Positions 17,874 through 26,390 of a stretch of 64,000 bases of DNA are shown one piece after another (within the stretch, counting starts at the first letter, position 1; each line of letters opens with the position of its first letter). Made by a program: the position numbers and the translations under genes. Source of the DNA: Methanocella arvoryzae MRE50. GTDB lineage: Archaea > Halobacteriota > Methanocellia > Methanocellales > Methanocellaceae. Under the pieces are notes generated by a model. It had not been told where the DNA came from, searched no databases, and saw nothing but the letters and a program-made list of their open reading frames with translations. Location: assembly GCF_000063445.1 (NCBI RefSeq), contig NC_009464.1:992001-1056000 (forward strand), given 5' to 3'.

Positions 17874-17965
17874 TCCGGCAGTATACCGGTTATGCTGCGG
17901 TAAACTCAGGAATACCTGCATCGTACATGCCCGTTATTCCAAAAGATACATATAGAAAAAACGCG

Positions 17966-17974
17966 TTTAAATCA
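17966..17974 (+). promoter_or_regulatory. tRNA-Gly box A
   Basis: GTTTAAATC, about 30 bp upstream of the mature tRNA 5' end, is a suitable archaeal TATA box. Confidence 0.5.
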
Positions 17975-17998
17975 TCTGCCAGTCTGGCTTTTTCATGC

Positions 17999-18070
17999 GC
18001 GGCTATGGTCTAGTGGCTATGACATGAGCTTCCCAAGCTCGAAGTCCGGGTTCAATTCCCGGTAGCCGCA
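17999..18070 (+). tRNA. tRNA-Gly (CCC)
   Basis: A complete cloverleaf is visible. Acceptor arms GCGGCTA and TAGCCGC pair over 7 bp; the D stem is GTC/GAC; the anticodon stem TGAGC/GCTCG encloses TTCCCAA with anticodon CCC; the T arm is CCGGG-TTCAATT-CCCGG. The discriminator is A. CCA is not encoded. No intron. Confidence 0.96.
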
Positions 18071-18274
18071 TCGCATATTTTATTATCGCTGTCGAAAATT
18101 TTAAGCCTGCGATAAAAAAATTTTTAGAATTGCGTCCGATAAATCGGGCAGTTTCTGGCACGTCTAAATCTATAGACTTTTAATATATTCTATAGTTGAT
18201 TAATTGCTTGTTAAGAAAGAGTTAAATATGACCATGTGATAAATGATCATTAGGGTATATTGGTAGGGATAGAA

Positions 18275-18595
18275 ATGGATTTTATCGTTAATGAGATCAC
18301 TAAGCGTCTGGATGAGTATCTCAAGTCAGATGTGAGCGGCATTCGCAGGACCGTGTTGCACGCATTCGTCAAGCTCAAGAAGCTGACTGCTGACACGCTC
18401 CACCGGATCCTGATCGAGCGCAACTTCGCGATCACGCTGAAGCAGGTTACCGCAATGCTTGGCGTCATTCACTCCAAGCTGGGCATTCTCCACGCCCACA
18501 AGAACTCGTATGATGCAAAGTACGAGTACAGCCTGAAGGAGAAGTACGCGGGCATCGTCGAGTGGACGCTGGCTAACACCAAAGTCCCCTTCTAA
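18275..18595 (+). CDS. DUF2551 archaeal protein (winged-helix-like)
   Basis: This 106-residue protein matches DUF2551: a helix ITKRLDEYLKSD, then GIRRTVLHAFVKLKKLTADTLH, ITLKQVTAMLGVIHSKLGIL, and a Tyr/Lys-rich end (YEYSLKEKYAGIVEW). The helix-turn-helix spacing suggests a winged-helix DNA-binding fold, which is an inference. I chose the ATG at 18275 because TAGGGAT precedes it by a few bases; an alternative start 15 bases upstream lacks a site. It is followed 32 bp later by a Nudix gene in the same direction. Confidence 0.8.
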   Translation: MDFIVNEITKRLDEYLKSDVSGIRRTVLHAFVKLKKLTADTLHRILIERNFAITLKQVTAMLGVIHSKLGILHAHKNSYDAKYEYSLKEKYAGIVEWTLANTKVPF

Positions 18596-18627
18596 ATTTT
18601 ACGCTTATACTGGAAGGCAGCAGATAG

Positions 18628-18993
18628 ATGGTAGTTAGCTATGTCTATGTCATCGCGTTCTCGGGCGAACAGTTTCTGATGGTCCGGCACGCCCGCCGTG
18701 CCTGGGAAATGCCCGGCGGCAAGCTGGAGCCGGGGGAAGCACCAGAGCTGGGAGCCGCCAGGGAGTTCCGGGAAGAGACCGGGTACGAGGTGCACGACCT
18801 CAGAGTCCTCGAGCACGAGGAAGACGGGCTGGTCTACCTCGGCGACCTCGGGCCCAAAACCGAGACCGTCCCCAACGCGAAAGAGATCGCCGAAGTACGC
18901 CTTTTCGACGAGCTGCCTGCAGATCTGTCATTCCCCCTCGTCGAATACCAGCGCATGCTGGCCGCTGCGCGGAAAATGAGATTGTCTTCCTGA
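18628..18993 (+). CDS. Nudix hydrolase
   Basis: This 121-residue single-domain Nudix protein carries the full Nudix box: GKLEPGEAPELGAAREFREETGY (G-x5-E-x7-R-E-x2-E-E-x-G). The upstream strand is FSGEQFLMVRHARRAWEMPGG. It hydrolyses a nucleoside diphosphate linked to some moiety; the substrate cannot be told. The N-terminus MVVSYVYVIAFSG fits the first strand of the fold. A two-hairpin terminator follows. Confidence 0.9.
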   Translation: MVVSYVYVIAFSGEQFLMVRHARRAWEMPGGKLEPGEAPELGAAREFREETGYEVHDLRVLEHEEDGLVYLGDLGPKTETVPNAKEIAEVRLFDELPADLSFPLVEYQRMLAAARKMRLSS

Positions 18994-19013
18994 TAGATCG
19001 CTTACGCTTTTTA

Positions 19014-19047
19014 GGCCTGCGAAGCAGGCCGATTTCGGCCGTTTTTT
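19014..19047 (+). terminator. Terminator after the Nudix gene
   Basis: GGCCTGC-GAA-GCAGGCC (7-bp stem) overlaps a second possible stem GGCCGA/TCGGCC and is followed by GTTTTTTACC. Confidence 0.75.
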
Positions 19048-19112
19048 ACCCGCCTAACGTATTTGTTGTGCCGAATCCAACCTGAACGTAGAATTCGGAG
19101 GCATTTTACGTC

Positions 19113-20006
19113 ATGTATCATCCCAGGGGAGTCTATGGGGCCATGCCTACGCCATTCAAGCGTAACGGAGACCTGGATGGCGGCCTGCTGAGCGAGCTGG
19201 TCACCCATTTCGAGGAGTCGGGAATCAACGGCCTGCTGGTCATGGGTACGGCGGGAGAGTTCGCCCTCATGAACGAGGCGGAGCGCAGGGCGGTCGTCGA
19301 TATAGTAGTCGGCGCGGCGAAAAAGATTGAGCTTATCATCAACGCCGGCTCGGCGTCTACGAGGGAGACGATCCAGCTGGCAAAGTATGTCAGGGACGCG
19401 GGGGCCGATGCGGTTGTCGCAGTAGAGCCGTACTTTTTCCACCCGTCCCAGGAAGGTATCGCCCGGCATTATCTTTCCATCGCAGAAGCCGTCGACTTTC
19501 CCGTCATCGCCTATAATATACCTTCTTTTGCGGGTAACAGGATGTCGCCGGACATTCTCGATGAGTTCGCCCGGGACGACAGGATCGTGGGGCTCAAGGA
19601 TAGCGAGGGGGATGCAGCGAAGCTCTCCGAGTTTATCCTGAGATCGCCTAAGAACTTCTCAGTGCTGGTGGGCATGGACAGCCTGGTCAGCTCAGGCATT
19701 GCGCTAGGGGCTAAAGGTATGGCTATAGGCAGCGCATGCATAGCTCCCCACATCTGTGCCGAGATGTACCGGGCGCTGACTAACAAGAAGTACGACAGGG
19801 CGTTCGAGCTGCAGAAGTCGCTGGATCACGCGATCCGGGCGATGCAGGTCGGCACCTTCCCGGCTGCGATTAAGTATGCGCTGACGCTACAGGGATTCCC
19901 CGCAGGCCATGTCAGGGCTCCACTGCAGGAGCTGACGGATGCCGAGCGGATAGTCGTGGAGGATCACCTGAGGAATGCCGGCATTGGCGAGGAGCTGTTC
20001 GCATGA
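19113..20006 (+). CDS. DapA/KDG-aldolase family class I aldolase
   Basis: This 297-residue (beta/alpha)8 protein belongs to the dihydrodipicolinate synthase / N-acetylneuraminate lyase family. The pyruvate-binding GTAGE (45-49, replacing the usual GTTGE), the proton-relay Tyr134 in VIAYNIPSFAG, and the Schiff-base Lys162 in GLKDSEGD are present. The stop overlaps the start of a tungsten aldehyde oxidoreductase (ATGA), so this is a coupled pair. That makes a lyase releasing or using an aldehyde, such as a 2-keto-3-deoxy sugar acid aldolase, at least as likely as lysine-pathway DapA. The call between these is inference. Confidence 0.85.
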   Translation: MYHPRGVYGAMPTPFKRNGDLDGGLLSELVTHFEESGINGLLVMGTAGEFALMNEAERRAVVDIVVGAAKKIELIINAGSASTRETIQLAKYVRDAGADAVVAVEPYFFHPSQEGIARHYLSIAEAVDFPVIAYNIPSFAGNRMSPDILDEFARDDRIVGLKDSEGDAAKLSEFILRSPKNFSVLVGMDSLVSSGIALGAKGMAIGSACIAPHICAEMYRALTNKKYDRAFELQKSLDHAIRAMQVGTFPAAIKYALTLQGFPAGHVRAPLQELTDAERIVVEDHLRNAGIGEELFA

Positions 20007-21895
20007 AAGGGCTCTGGGGTAAATTACTGCGGGTTAACCTGACAGATCATACCTACGCTGTGGAAGACGTTGCGGAAGACGTGGCCAGAGCCACCCTGGG
20101 AGGTAAAGCGCTTGCTGCACACTACGCGATCAGGGAGATCAAGAGGAATACAGATCCGCTGTCGCCTGAGAACATCCTGTACCTGTTTACGGGCGTACTG
20201 ACCGGAACGCCGGCGCCGACCGGAAACCGGTTTGTCGCTGCCACTAAGTCGCCGCTGACAGGCTCGTTTACCGACTCTTACGGCGGCGGGTTCTGGGGGC
20301 CGGAGCTTCGCTTCGCCGGCTACGACGGCATCATCCTCGAAGGGAAGTCGAAGGCCCCGGTCCGCATGCATATTACAGACGACAAAGTAGAGTTCCTGGA
20401 TGCTGCTGAGCTGTGGGGGATGGACACGTGGGAGACCACTGAGCGGATAAAGGAGCTGCAGGGAAAGACCCCCAGGCCGATCAAAGTGCTCAGTATCGGC
20501 CAGGCCGGAGAACGAATGGCCCTGCTGGCGGCAATCATTGCGGACGCACGCGCTGCTGCTCGAGGCGGGGTAGGCGCAGTCATGGGCTCCAAGAACCTGA
20601 AAGCGATCTCCGTCCTCGGCAGCAAGAGACCGCAGCTTGCCATGCAGAAGGAGTTCATGACCCTGGTAAAAGAGCAGAACATGCGGCTCAATAAGAACCC
20701 GGTTACCTCCGATGCCCTCAGGTACAGGGGAACGCCCAACATCCTTCTTGGCGTAAATGCCGCGGGAGGGCTGCCGACCAGGAACTTCCAGACGGGACAG
20801 TTCGAGGAAGCCGAGAAGATCGACGGCGAAGCCATGCGAAAAGAGCTGTGGAACGACGGCAGGAACTGGCATCCGTGCTGGAATTGTACCATCAAGTGTA
20901 CCCACTTCCACGTGCTTGACGCTCCCGGGTATGAAGGTAAGATCGATGACGGCCCGGAGTATGAGACAACCGCCCTGCTGGGATCCAACTGCGGCATCAG
21001 CGATATCAAGGCGATATCTCTCGCAGACTACATCATCGACGGCTACGGGATGGACACGATTTCGCTGGGAAACACGATAGCGTTCCTCATGGAGTGCTAT
21101 GAAAAGGGCCTCATCGGCAAGGACATGACCAACGGGCTCGACCTCCGGTTCGGCAACAAGGAGGCGTGGATGGCTGCAATACATGCTGCGGGCAAGGGGG
21201 AGGGAGAGCTGGGCAGGCTGGCGTCCAACGGCGTCAGGCGAGCCGCCGAAGAGATCGGCCAGGGCAGCGCCGACTTTGCCGCCCACACCAAAGGCCAGGA
21301 AATGCCCGCTTACGACCCGAGAAGCGGCCAGGGTACCGCTCTGTCGTACGCCCGGGGAATACGAGGCGCCGATCACCTGAAGCCGTGGGTGTTTAACAAA
21401 GAGTGGCTCACCTCGGGGGAGCGTACCGACCCGTTCAGTACGGAGGACAAGCCCGCTCTCATCAAGCGAGACGATGCTGACTCGGCGATCCTTGACTGCA
21501 TCTGTGTCTGCAGATTCGTCGCTAACGAACTGAACCTGGAAAACGATTTCCTGATGCTGGTCAACGCTGCAACCGGTTTCGGCTACGACCTGCAGGAGTT
21601 CCTGGATATAGGCGAGCGTGCCATCAATCTGGCCAGGGCGTTCTACTCGAGGGAGGGCTTCGGGCGCAGGGAAGACGTGCTGCCGAAGCGGTTTAACACC
21701 GAGCCGCTGAAAGATGGCCTCGCAAAGGGCAATGTAGCGAAGATCGAGGAGATGATCGGCAGGTACTATGAGCTCTGCGGCTGGGACGATAACGGCGTGC
21801 CCACGAAAGAAAAGCTCCGCTCGCTCGGCCTCGATTTCGTGATCGACATCCTGTACGGAGAGGGAGGCCCGGTTGAGACTGCAAGAGCAGCTTAG
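20003..21895 (+). CDS. Tungsten-containing aldehyde:ferredoxin oxidoreductase family protein
   Basis: AOR-family enzymes oxidise aldehydes to acids with ferredoxin, using a bis-tungstopterin and one [4Fe-4S] cluster. The 630-residue protein has the N-terminal domain (KLLRVNLTDHTYAVE, GGKALAAHYAIREI, SPLTGSFTDSYGGGFWGPELRFAGYDGIILEGK), the pterin region RAAARGGVGAVMGSKNLKAI, the cluster motif CWNCTIKC, and the distal cysteines in DCICVCRF. It is translationally coupled to the upstream aldolase and overlaps the downstream MoaD-like gene by 23 bp. The substrate is not evident; the context suggests the aldolase product. Confidence 0.92.
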   Translation: MKGLWGKLLRVNLTDHTYAVEDVAEDVARATLGGKALAAHYAIREIKRNTDPLSPENILYLFTGVLTGTPAPTGNRFVAATKSPLTGSFTDSYGGGFWGPELRFAGYDGIILEGKSKAPVRMHITDDKVEFLDAAELWGMDTWETTERIKELQGKTPRPIKVLSIGQAGERMALLAAIIADARAAARGGVGAVMGSKNLKAISVLGSKRPQLAMQKEFMTLVKEQNMRLNKNPVTSDALRYRGTPNILLGVNAAGGLPTRNFQTGQFEEAEKIDGEAMRKELWNDGRNWHPCWNCTIKCTHFHVLDAPGYEGKIDDGPEYETTALLGSNCGISDIKAISLADYIIDGYGMDTISLGNTIAFLMECYEKGLIGKDMTNGLDLRFGNKEAWMAAIHAAGKGEGELGRLASNGVRRAAEEIGQGSADFAAHTKGQEMPAYDPRSGQGTALSYARGIRGADHLKPWVFNKEWLTSGERTDPFSTEDKPALIKRDDADSAILDCICVCRFVANELNLENDFLMLVNAATGFGYDLQEFLDIGERAINLARAFYSREGFGRREDVLPKRFNTEPLKDGLAKGNVAKIEEMIGRYYELCGWDDNGVPTKEKLRSLGLDFVIDILYGEGGPVETARAA

Positions 21896-22199
21896 CCCGG
21901 AGGTTGTCCGGGTCATAATCGTAGGTTACTCATCAGACGTGCTCGATCGCAAGTCCCTGGAGTTCCAGTTTCGCCCGGGCATGACGATGAGGGACCTGTT
22001 CGCAGAGCTGTCACAGTTCGGCAGGCAGGGGTTTGAGAAGGCGATCTACGACCCCAGGACCGGCCGGATGAACGAGTATCTGGCAGTCTTTGTCAACAGC
22101 CGGGAAATACGCTCGCTGGACGGGCTGGATACCCGGCTTACCGGAGGTGACACGGTCACGATTATGCCCCCTATGGCAGGAGGCTCGGCCATCGGTTAA
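21873..22199 (+). CDS. MoaD/ThiS-like beta-grasp sulfur-carrier protein
   Basis: This 108-residue protein has a ubiquitin-like beta-grasp pattern: VRVIIVGYSSDVLD, MTMRDLFAELSQFG, EYLAVFVNSREIRSLDGLDTRL, GDTVTIMPPMAGG. The Gly-Gly that normally forms the C-terminus is followed by SAIG here, so it would need trimming or is used differently. A TTG start at 21873 sits 8-9 bases after GGAGG and overlaps the end of the AOR gene. Such MoaD-like proteins often accompany AORs and probably serve tungstopterin synthesis. Confidence 0.82.
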   Translation: MRLQEQLSPEVVRVIIVGYSSDVLDRKSLEFQFRPGMTMRDLFAELSQFGRQGFEKAIYDPRTGRMNEYLAVFVNSREIRSLDGLDTRLTGGDTVTIMPPMAGGSAIG

Positions 22200-22307
22200 G
22201 CTACTCCAGGAGGGCAGTGTTAAAAAGGTGGGCGCCCGTAACTAATGCTGTTTTTAATAGAGATTAGATTTAAAAAACTTAAAATATAATTTGGTTTGGT
22301 CGATATC

Positions 22308-23585
22308 ATGAAAATTAGCGTTATGCACTGGGCATTCCCCCCTGTAGTAGGGGGTGTCGAGTCCCATCTTGTTTACCTTTATGAGGAACTGGCGAGGCGA
22401 GGGCACGAGATATCGCTACTGACCGCACCCCATCCCGAGAGAGACGATTCATCCTACGACTGGATCAGAATCACGTCAGATGAGTACATGAGCCTGGAAT
22501 ACCTCCAGAAGAAAGCCCCGGTCTCCGGCCGGTACGAGAAAGTGTACGATATGATGGAGCGGTTTATCCTCAAGGAAAACCCCGAGGTCATCCACGCTCA
22601 CAATTTCCACTACTTCATACCTGATCACGCCGAATGCCTCGACGAGCTGGCGAAGAAGTACGGCATACCGATAGTGCTGACCATCCACAATTACTGGGAA
22701 GATGACCTCTGCAAGCATTTGATGCGGGATATTAAGTGGGATAAGATCGTGGCAGTCAGCTACTTTATGAAGAGCCCGTGTATTTTCCACTCGATGCTGC
22801 CTCAGGACAAAGTCGAGGTCCACTACCATGGTGTCGACCTTAACAAGTACTGCGTACCTACAGACAAGGATGCAGCTAAAGCCAGGTTCGGACTTGCCGG
22901 GCGGAAGGTGATTTTCCACCCTGCCAGAGCCTGCAAATCAAAGGGAACGCTGCACAGCATCGAAGCCGTGTCCCGACTGATAGAGAAGTACCCGGACATA
23001 TGCCTAATTGTCAGCGGTAACGGTGACTCGGTGGACTTCGAGAACGAGAGGCCCGCCTTCCGGACCTGTATCAATTCTATGATCAGCGACCTGAAGGTAG
23101 GCGATAACATGCTTTTCGTGGCGGCCAGCGGCGAAGAGATGCCACTGTACATGCAGGCTGCCGACGTCATCCTCTACCCGACGATCACACCCCAGGGCGA
23201 GGCGTTCGGCATTGCGCCAGTAGAGGGCATGGCCTGTGGCAAGCCAGTCATAGTTACCCGAAGCGGCGGCCTGGTCGAGAGCACGCAGCACAGCATCAAT
23301 GGCATCGTGCTAGACGTCAGCGAATCACTCAGTGAGGAACTGGCCCGGCATATCGACCACCTCCTCAGTAACCCTGACCATGCTGAATACCTCGGTAATA
23401 ACGGCAGAGAACTTGCGCTGGAGAGGTTTGACTCTAAAAAGATGGCCTTGAAGATGGAAGACCTGTACAACCGGCTGGTCAACGCCAGCATCGTAGAGAA
23501 GGTCGACCGTATGGACACGGTGATTAAGCCGGGCGCAGGCAACAAGGGCCTCGGCACGGATTTCGCTGGCCAGTCCAGGATTTAG
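22308..23585 (+). CDS. Family 4 glycosyltransferase (GT-B fold)
   Basis: This 425-residue protein is a retaining GT4-type glycosyltransferase. The acceptor-side N-terminus (MKISVMHWAFPPVVGGVESHL) has the GGVE motif, the middle contains VIHAHNFHYF and KVIFHPARACKSKG, and the donor side has the E-x7-E region YPTITPQGEAFGIAPVEGMACGKPVI. I chose the ATG at 22308; a TATA-like AAATATAATT ends about 17 bp upstream, so the transcript may be leaderless. A debranching-type glycosidase follows 23 bp downstream in the same unit, pointing to synthesis or turnover of a glucan or compatible solute. Confidence 0.88.
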   Translation: MKISVMHWAFPPVVGGVESHLVYLYEELARRGHEISLLTAPHPERDDSSYDWIRITSDEYMSLEYLQKKAPVSGRYEKVYDMMERFILKENPEVIHAHNFHYFIPDHAECLDELAKKYGIPIVLTIHNYWEDDLCKHLMRDIKWDKIVAVSYFMKSPCIFHSMLPQDKVEVHYHGVDLNKYCVPTDKDAAKARFGLAGRKVIFHPARACKSKGTLHSIEAVSRLIEKYPDICLIVSGNGDSVDFENERPAFRTCINSMISDLKVGDNMLFVAASGEEMPLYMQAADVILYPTITPQGEAFGIAPVEGMACGKPVIVTRSGGLVESTQHSINGIVLDVSESLSEELARHIDHLLSNPDHAEYLGNNGRELALERFDSKKMALKMEDLYNRLVNASIVEKVDRMDTVIKPGAGNKGLGTDFAGQSRI

Positions 23586-23608
23586 CGAAACAGTAACGGG
23601 TCCCACTT

Positions 23609-25687
23609 ATGAACGATACGATCGTCATCAACGAAGGCACGACCTTTATGGTCACCGATAACGTGGGTAATGTGCCGAGAGGCACCCCGCTAGGCCTGTT
23701 CCGCTCTGACACCAGGTACCTGAACAAGTATATCCTGAAAGTCAACGACAGGGACCTGGTGCCGCTGAGCTTCACCCGCCGGGGGTATATCGCCAACATA
23801 TCGTTGACCAACCCGGAGCTGAAGGGCACGGACGGGAACGTCGTGCCGGAGGGCACACTCCACATTCTCCGGACCATGTTCATAAGCACGAACTTCTACG
23901 AGAAGCTGTTCGTGAAAAATACCAACAGCTTCCCTGTGAAGCTTAGCCTTGAGCTATCGTACGACACGGACTTCAGAGACATCTTCGAAGTCAAAGGCAT
24001 AAACCCCATGCGACGGGGTCTCCGGGCGCTAATCGAGGGCGATGAGGGAAAGAACATCATCCTGCGCTACGAGGGCCTGGACAACGTCATCCGTCGCACT
24101 GAATTCTACTTTAAGCCTGCTCCTGAGATCTACTGGGACACCGCCATCTTCAACGTCGACGTCGAACCCTACGAGACGAGGGAGATCGACATCGAAGTGG
24201 TCATGACGCTGGGCGGCGTTCCGGTGATGAGGCAGGAATACGGCGTGGCCAAGAAAGAGATCGAGGAATCGTACGGCCAGTGGCAAAAGCAGCTGACCCA
24301 GATCTCCACCGACAGCGACGTGATGAACAGCGTCATCGAGACGTGCATCCTGGACCTGCGATCGCTGATCATCAACACCAAGAAAGGCCTGCTCGTGCCG
24401 GCCGCCGGCATACCATGGTACGACACCATCTTCGGCAGGGACAGCATCATCACGAGCCTGCAGACGCTGATGCTCAACCCGACGCTCGCCCAGTCCACGC
24501 TCCAGTTCCTGACGATCTACCAGGGGAACAAGGTCGATACGTGGACGGACGAGCAGCCCGGGAAGATACTGCACGAGATCCGGGAAGGGGAGCTGGCCAA
24601 CCTGCACCACATCCCGCATACGCCTTACTATGGTACCATCGACGCGACGCTGCTATACCTGATCCTGCTCTCGGAATCCAACCGCTGGATGGGGGACCAG
24701 ACGCTGGTATCCGATCTCAGGGGCGGGGCAGAGCAGGCTGCGCTCTGGATCGATAACTATGGAGACCTGGACAAGGACGGCTACGTCGAGTACATAAGGA
24801 TGTCTGAAAAGCTGGGCCTGGTCAACCAGGGCTGGAAGGACTCCCACGACTCCATCGTATTCAGCGACGGCCGGCTGGCAGATGCGCCTATCGCCCTCTC
24901 GGAGGTGCAGGGGTACACGTATGACGCCCGGCTCAGGTTTGCCGAACTGTACCCGGACAGCGACCTGGCAAGGCTGATGAAAAGCAAGGCTTCCGAGCTC
25001 AAGGCGAAGTTCAACGACCAGTTCTGGATGGCCGACAAAGGCTTCTTCGCCGAGGCGATGGACAAGGATAAGAGGCTTGTCGACTCGATCACCACCAACC
25101 CGGGCCACTGCCTGTGGTCAGGGCTCATAGAGGGGAATAAGGCAGAAGCCATGGCAAAGCGGTTCATGCAGGAGGACATGTACTCCGGGTGGGGCTTACG
25201 CACTCTGGCCTCCAGCGAAAAAGCCTACGATCCCCAGAGCTATCATGACGGATCCATCTGGCCGCACGACAATTCTCTGGTCGCCTGGGGCCTCAAGAAC
25301 TACGGTTTTGCCGACGAGGCGAACATGATCATCACCAGCCTGATAGAGGCCAGCAAGCACTTCGACTACAGGTTGCCAGAGCTCTTCTGCGGCTACAAGC
25401 GAGAGGAGGGCAAGGCTCCGATCATTTACCACTCCACATGCAGCCCGCAGGCCTGGGCTTCAGGCAGCATCATCCTCTTCATTCAGACCATGCTCGGGCT
25501 ATACCCGGACGCTCCCAACGGGGTATTATACGTGAAACCTACGCTCCCCCACTGGCTCAAGTACGTCACCGTGAAAAACCTGCGCATGGGTAAAGAAAGC
25601 CTGAACCTGGAGTTCAGGAGAGTCAACGACAGGACCACCTTCGACGTGATCGGAAGCTCCGGGAAGATCAAGGTCGAAGGCTTATAG
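23609..25687 (+). CDS. Amylo-alpha-1,6-glucosidase-type (glycogen-debranching-like) enzyme
   Basis: The 692-residue protein has an N-terminal beta-domain of the debranching-enzyme type (about 1-215: FMVTDNVGNVPRGTPLGLFRSDTRYLN) and a C-terminal (alpha/alpha)6 domain (about 240-690). In the latter are AAGIPWYDTIFGRDSIIT, NQGWKDSHDS (a likely acid residue), ALSEVQGYTYDA, and YHDGSIWPHDNSLVAWGL, as in GH63/GH133-related enzymes. No signal peptide, so it is cytoplasmic. It is cotranscribed with the GT4 gene. The substrate may be glycogen, sucrose-like or a mannosyl/glucosyl solute. Confidence 0.85.
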   Translation: MNDTIVINEGTTFMVTDNVGNVPRGTPLGLFRSDTRYLNKYILKVNDRDLVPLSFTRRGYIANISLTNPELKGTDGNVVPEGTLHILRTMFISTNFYEKLFVKNTNSFPVKLSLELSYDTDFRDIFEVKGINPMRRGLRALIEGDEGKNIILRYEGLDNVIRRTEFYFKPAPEIYWDTAIFNVDVEPYETREIDIEVVMTLGGVPVMRQEYGVAKKEIEESYGQWQKQLTQISTDSDVMNSVIETCILDLRSLIINTKKGLLVPAAGIPWYDTIFGRDSIITSLQTLMLNPTLAQSTLQFLTIYQGNKVDTWTDEQPGKILHEIREGELANLHHIPHTPYYGTIDATLLYLILLSESNRWMGDQTLVSDLRGGAEQAALWIDNYGDLDKDGYVEYIRMSEKLGLVNQGWKDSHDSIVFSDGRLADAPIALSEVQGYTYDARLRFAELYPDSDLARLMKSKASELKAKFNDQFWMADKGFFAEAMDKDKRLVDSITTNPGHCLWSGLIEGNKAEAMAKRFMQEDMYSGWGLRTLASSEKAYDPQSYHDGSIWPHDNSLVAWGLKNYGFADEANMIITSLIEASKHFDYRLPELFCGYKREEGKAPIIYHSTCSPQAWASGSIILFIQTMLGLYPDAPNGVLYVKPTLPHWLKYVTVKNLRMGKESLNLEFRRVNDRTTFDVIGSSGKIKVEGL

Positions 25688-25773
25688 AACCGGACAACGA
25701 TCAGATCGGCTCGCCCCTTTTTCGGTAAACTGTTTTAACCCCGCGTGTCGAAGACGATAAAGGGTAGTTAGAG

Positions 25774-25833
25774 GACGTGATTACACGTCATAAGACGCGA
25801 TCACACGTCCTGAGACGTTATCACACGTCTCTA
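25774..25833. promoter_or_regulatory. Three tandem 20-bp dyads upstream of a secreted protein gene
   Basis: Three consecutive 20-bp units begin at 25774, 25794 and 25814: GACGTGATTACACGTC, GACGCGATCACACGTC and GACGTTATCACACGTC, each followed by four bases. Unit 1 is a perfect 6-bp dyad (GACGTG/CACGTC) around four bases; units 2 and 3 have one mismatch each. They end 17 bp before the ATG of the next gene. Spacing of 20 bp is close to two helical turns. Confidence 0.8.
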
Positions 25834-25850
25834 TATCAGGAGGGTATCAG

Positions 25851-26225
25851 ATGAGGGTGAAGTGTGCGAGTTATTTTATGCCGGTGCTGGTGATAGGAGT
25901 GCTGGCGATGATTCTTGTGCCGGTATCGGCATCACTGTTCAGCATGCCGAAGTTTGACCTGGACGCGTTTTCGTTCGGGGACCGCTACGATCAGCCCGGG
26001 ACGACGACGAAGATAGAGAAGACGATTTCGCCCCTCAGCGATCTGTCGCTGTCGTCGGGGATAGGCCTGCCGTTCGGAGGATTCGGGCTCTTCCGCAGCC
26101 CGGTCACATCGCAGAGGTCCTATACGAAGACAGTGATGACGCCTGAAGGTCCCAGGACGCAGATGGTATACCAGAGCTACGATGGCATGACGGGCGAACG
26201 CGCTACTACAGTAACAAATTCCTGA
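25851..26225 (+). CDS. Secreted or membrane-anchored hypothetical protein
   Basis: A 124-residue protein I do not recognise. Residues 1-28 (MRVKCASYFMPVLVIGVLAM and ILVPVSAS) form a signal peptide or single anchor. The exported part is rich in Ser, Gly, Phe and Thr (FGGFGLFRSP, SYTKTVMTPEGP) without cysteine, and probably poorly folded or surface-associated. GGAGG at a good distance supports the ATG at 25851. It stands alone, with three tandem dyads upstream and a terminator downstream, so it is probably individually regulated. Confidence 0.65.
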   Translation: MRVKCASYFMPVLVIGVLAMILVPVSASLFSMPKFDLDAFSFGDRYDQPGTTTKIEKTISPLSDLSLSSGIGLPFGGFGLFRSPVTSQRSYTKTVMTPEGPRTQMVYQSYDGMTGERATTVTNS

Positions 26226-26249
26226 ACAGCACAGCGGGCTCAGCCTAAT

Positions 26250-26283
26250 CCGGGCTGGCAGCGCCCGGGGCTTTTCTTTTTAC
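26250..26283 (+). terminator. Terminator of the secreted-protein gene
   Basis: A CCGGGC/GCCCGG stem with a 7-nt loop is followed by GGCTTTTCTTTTTACC. Confidence 0.65.
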
Positions 26284-26390
26284 CCTGCCAACACCAGCAA
26301 CTCAAGCTTACGTTTTTAGCTTGCTTAGGATAGCAGTGCGTCTGCCATTTTATCTTGCGGACGTAACTGTCATCATACCGCTGGCACGCC

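Noticed and set aside
20024-21916. A 630-codon open frame on the minus strand of the aldehyde oxidoreductase gene
   Set aside because: It is the shadow of a well-supported gene with intact AOR motifs; high GC in third positions keeps the antisense frame open.
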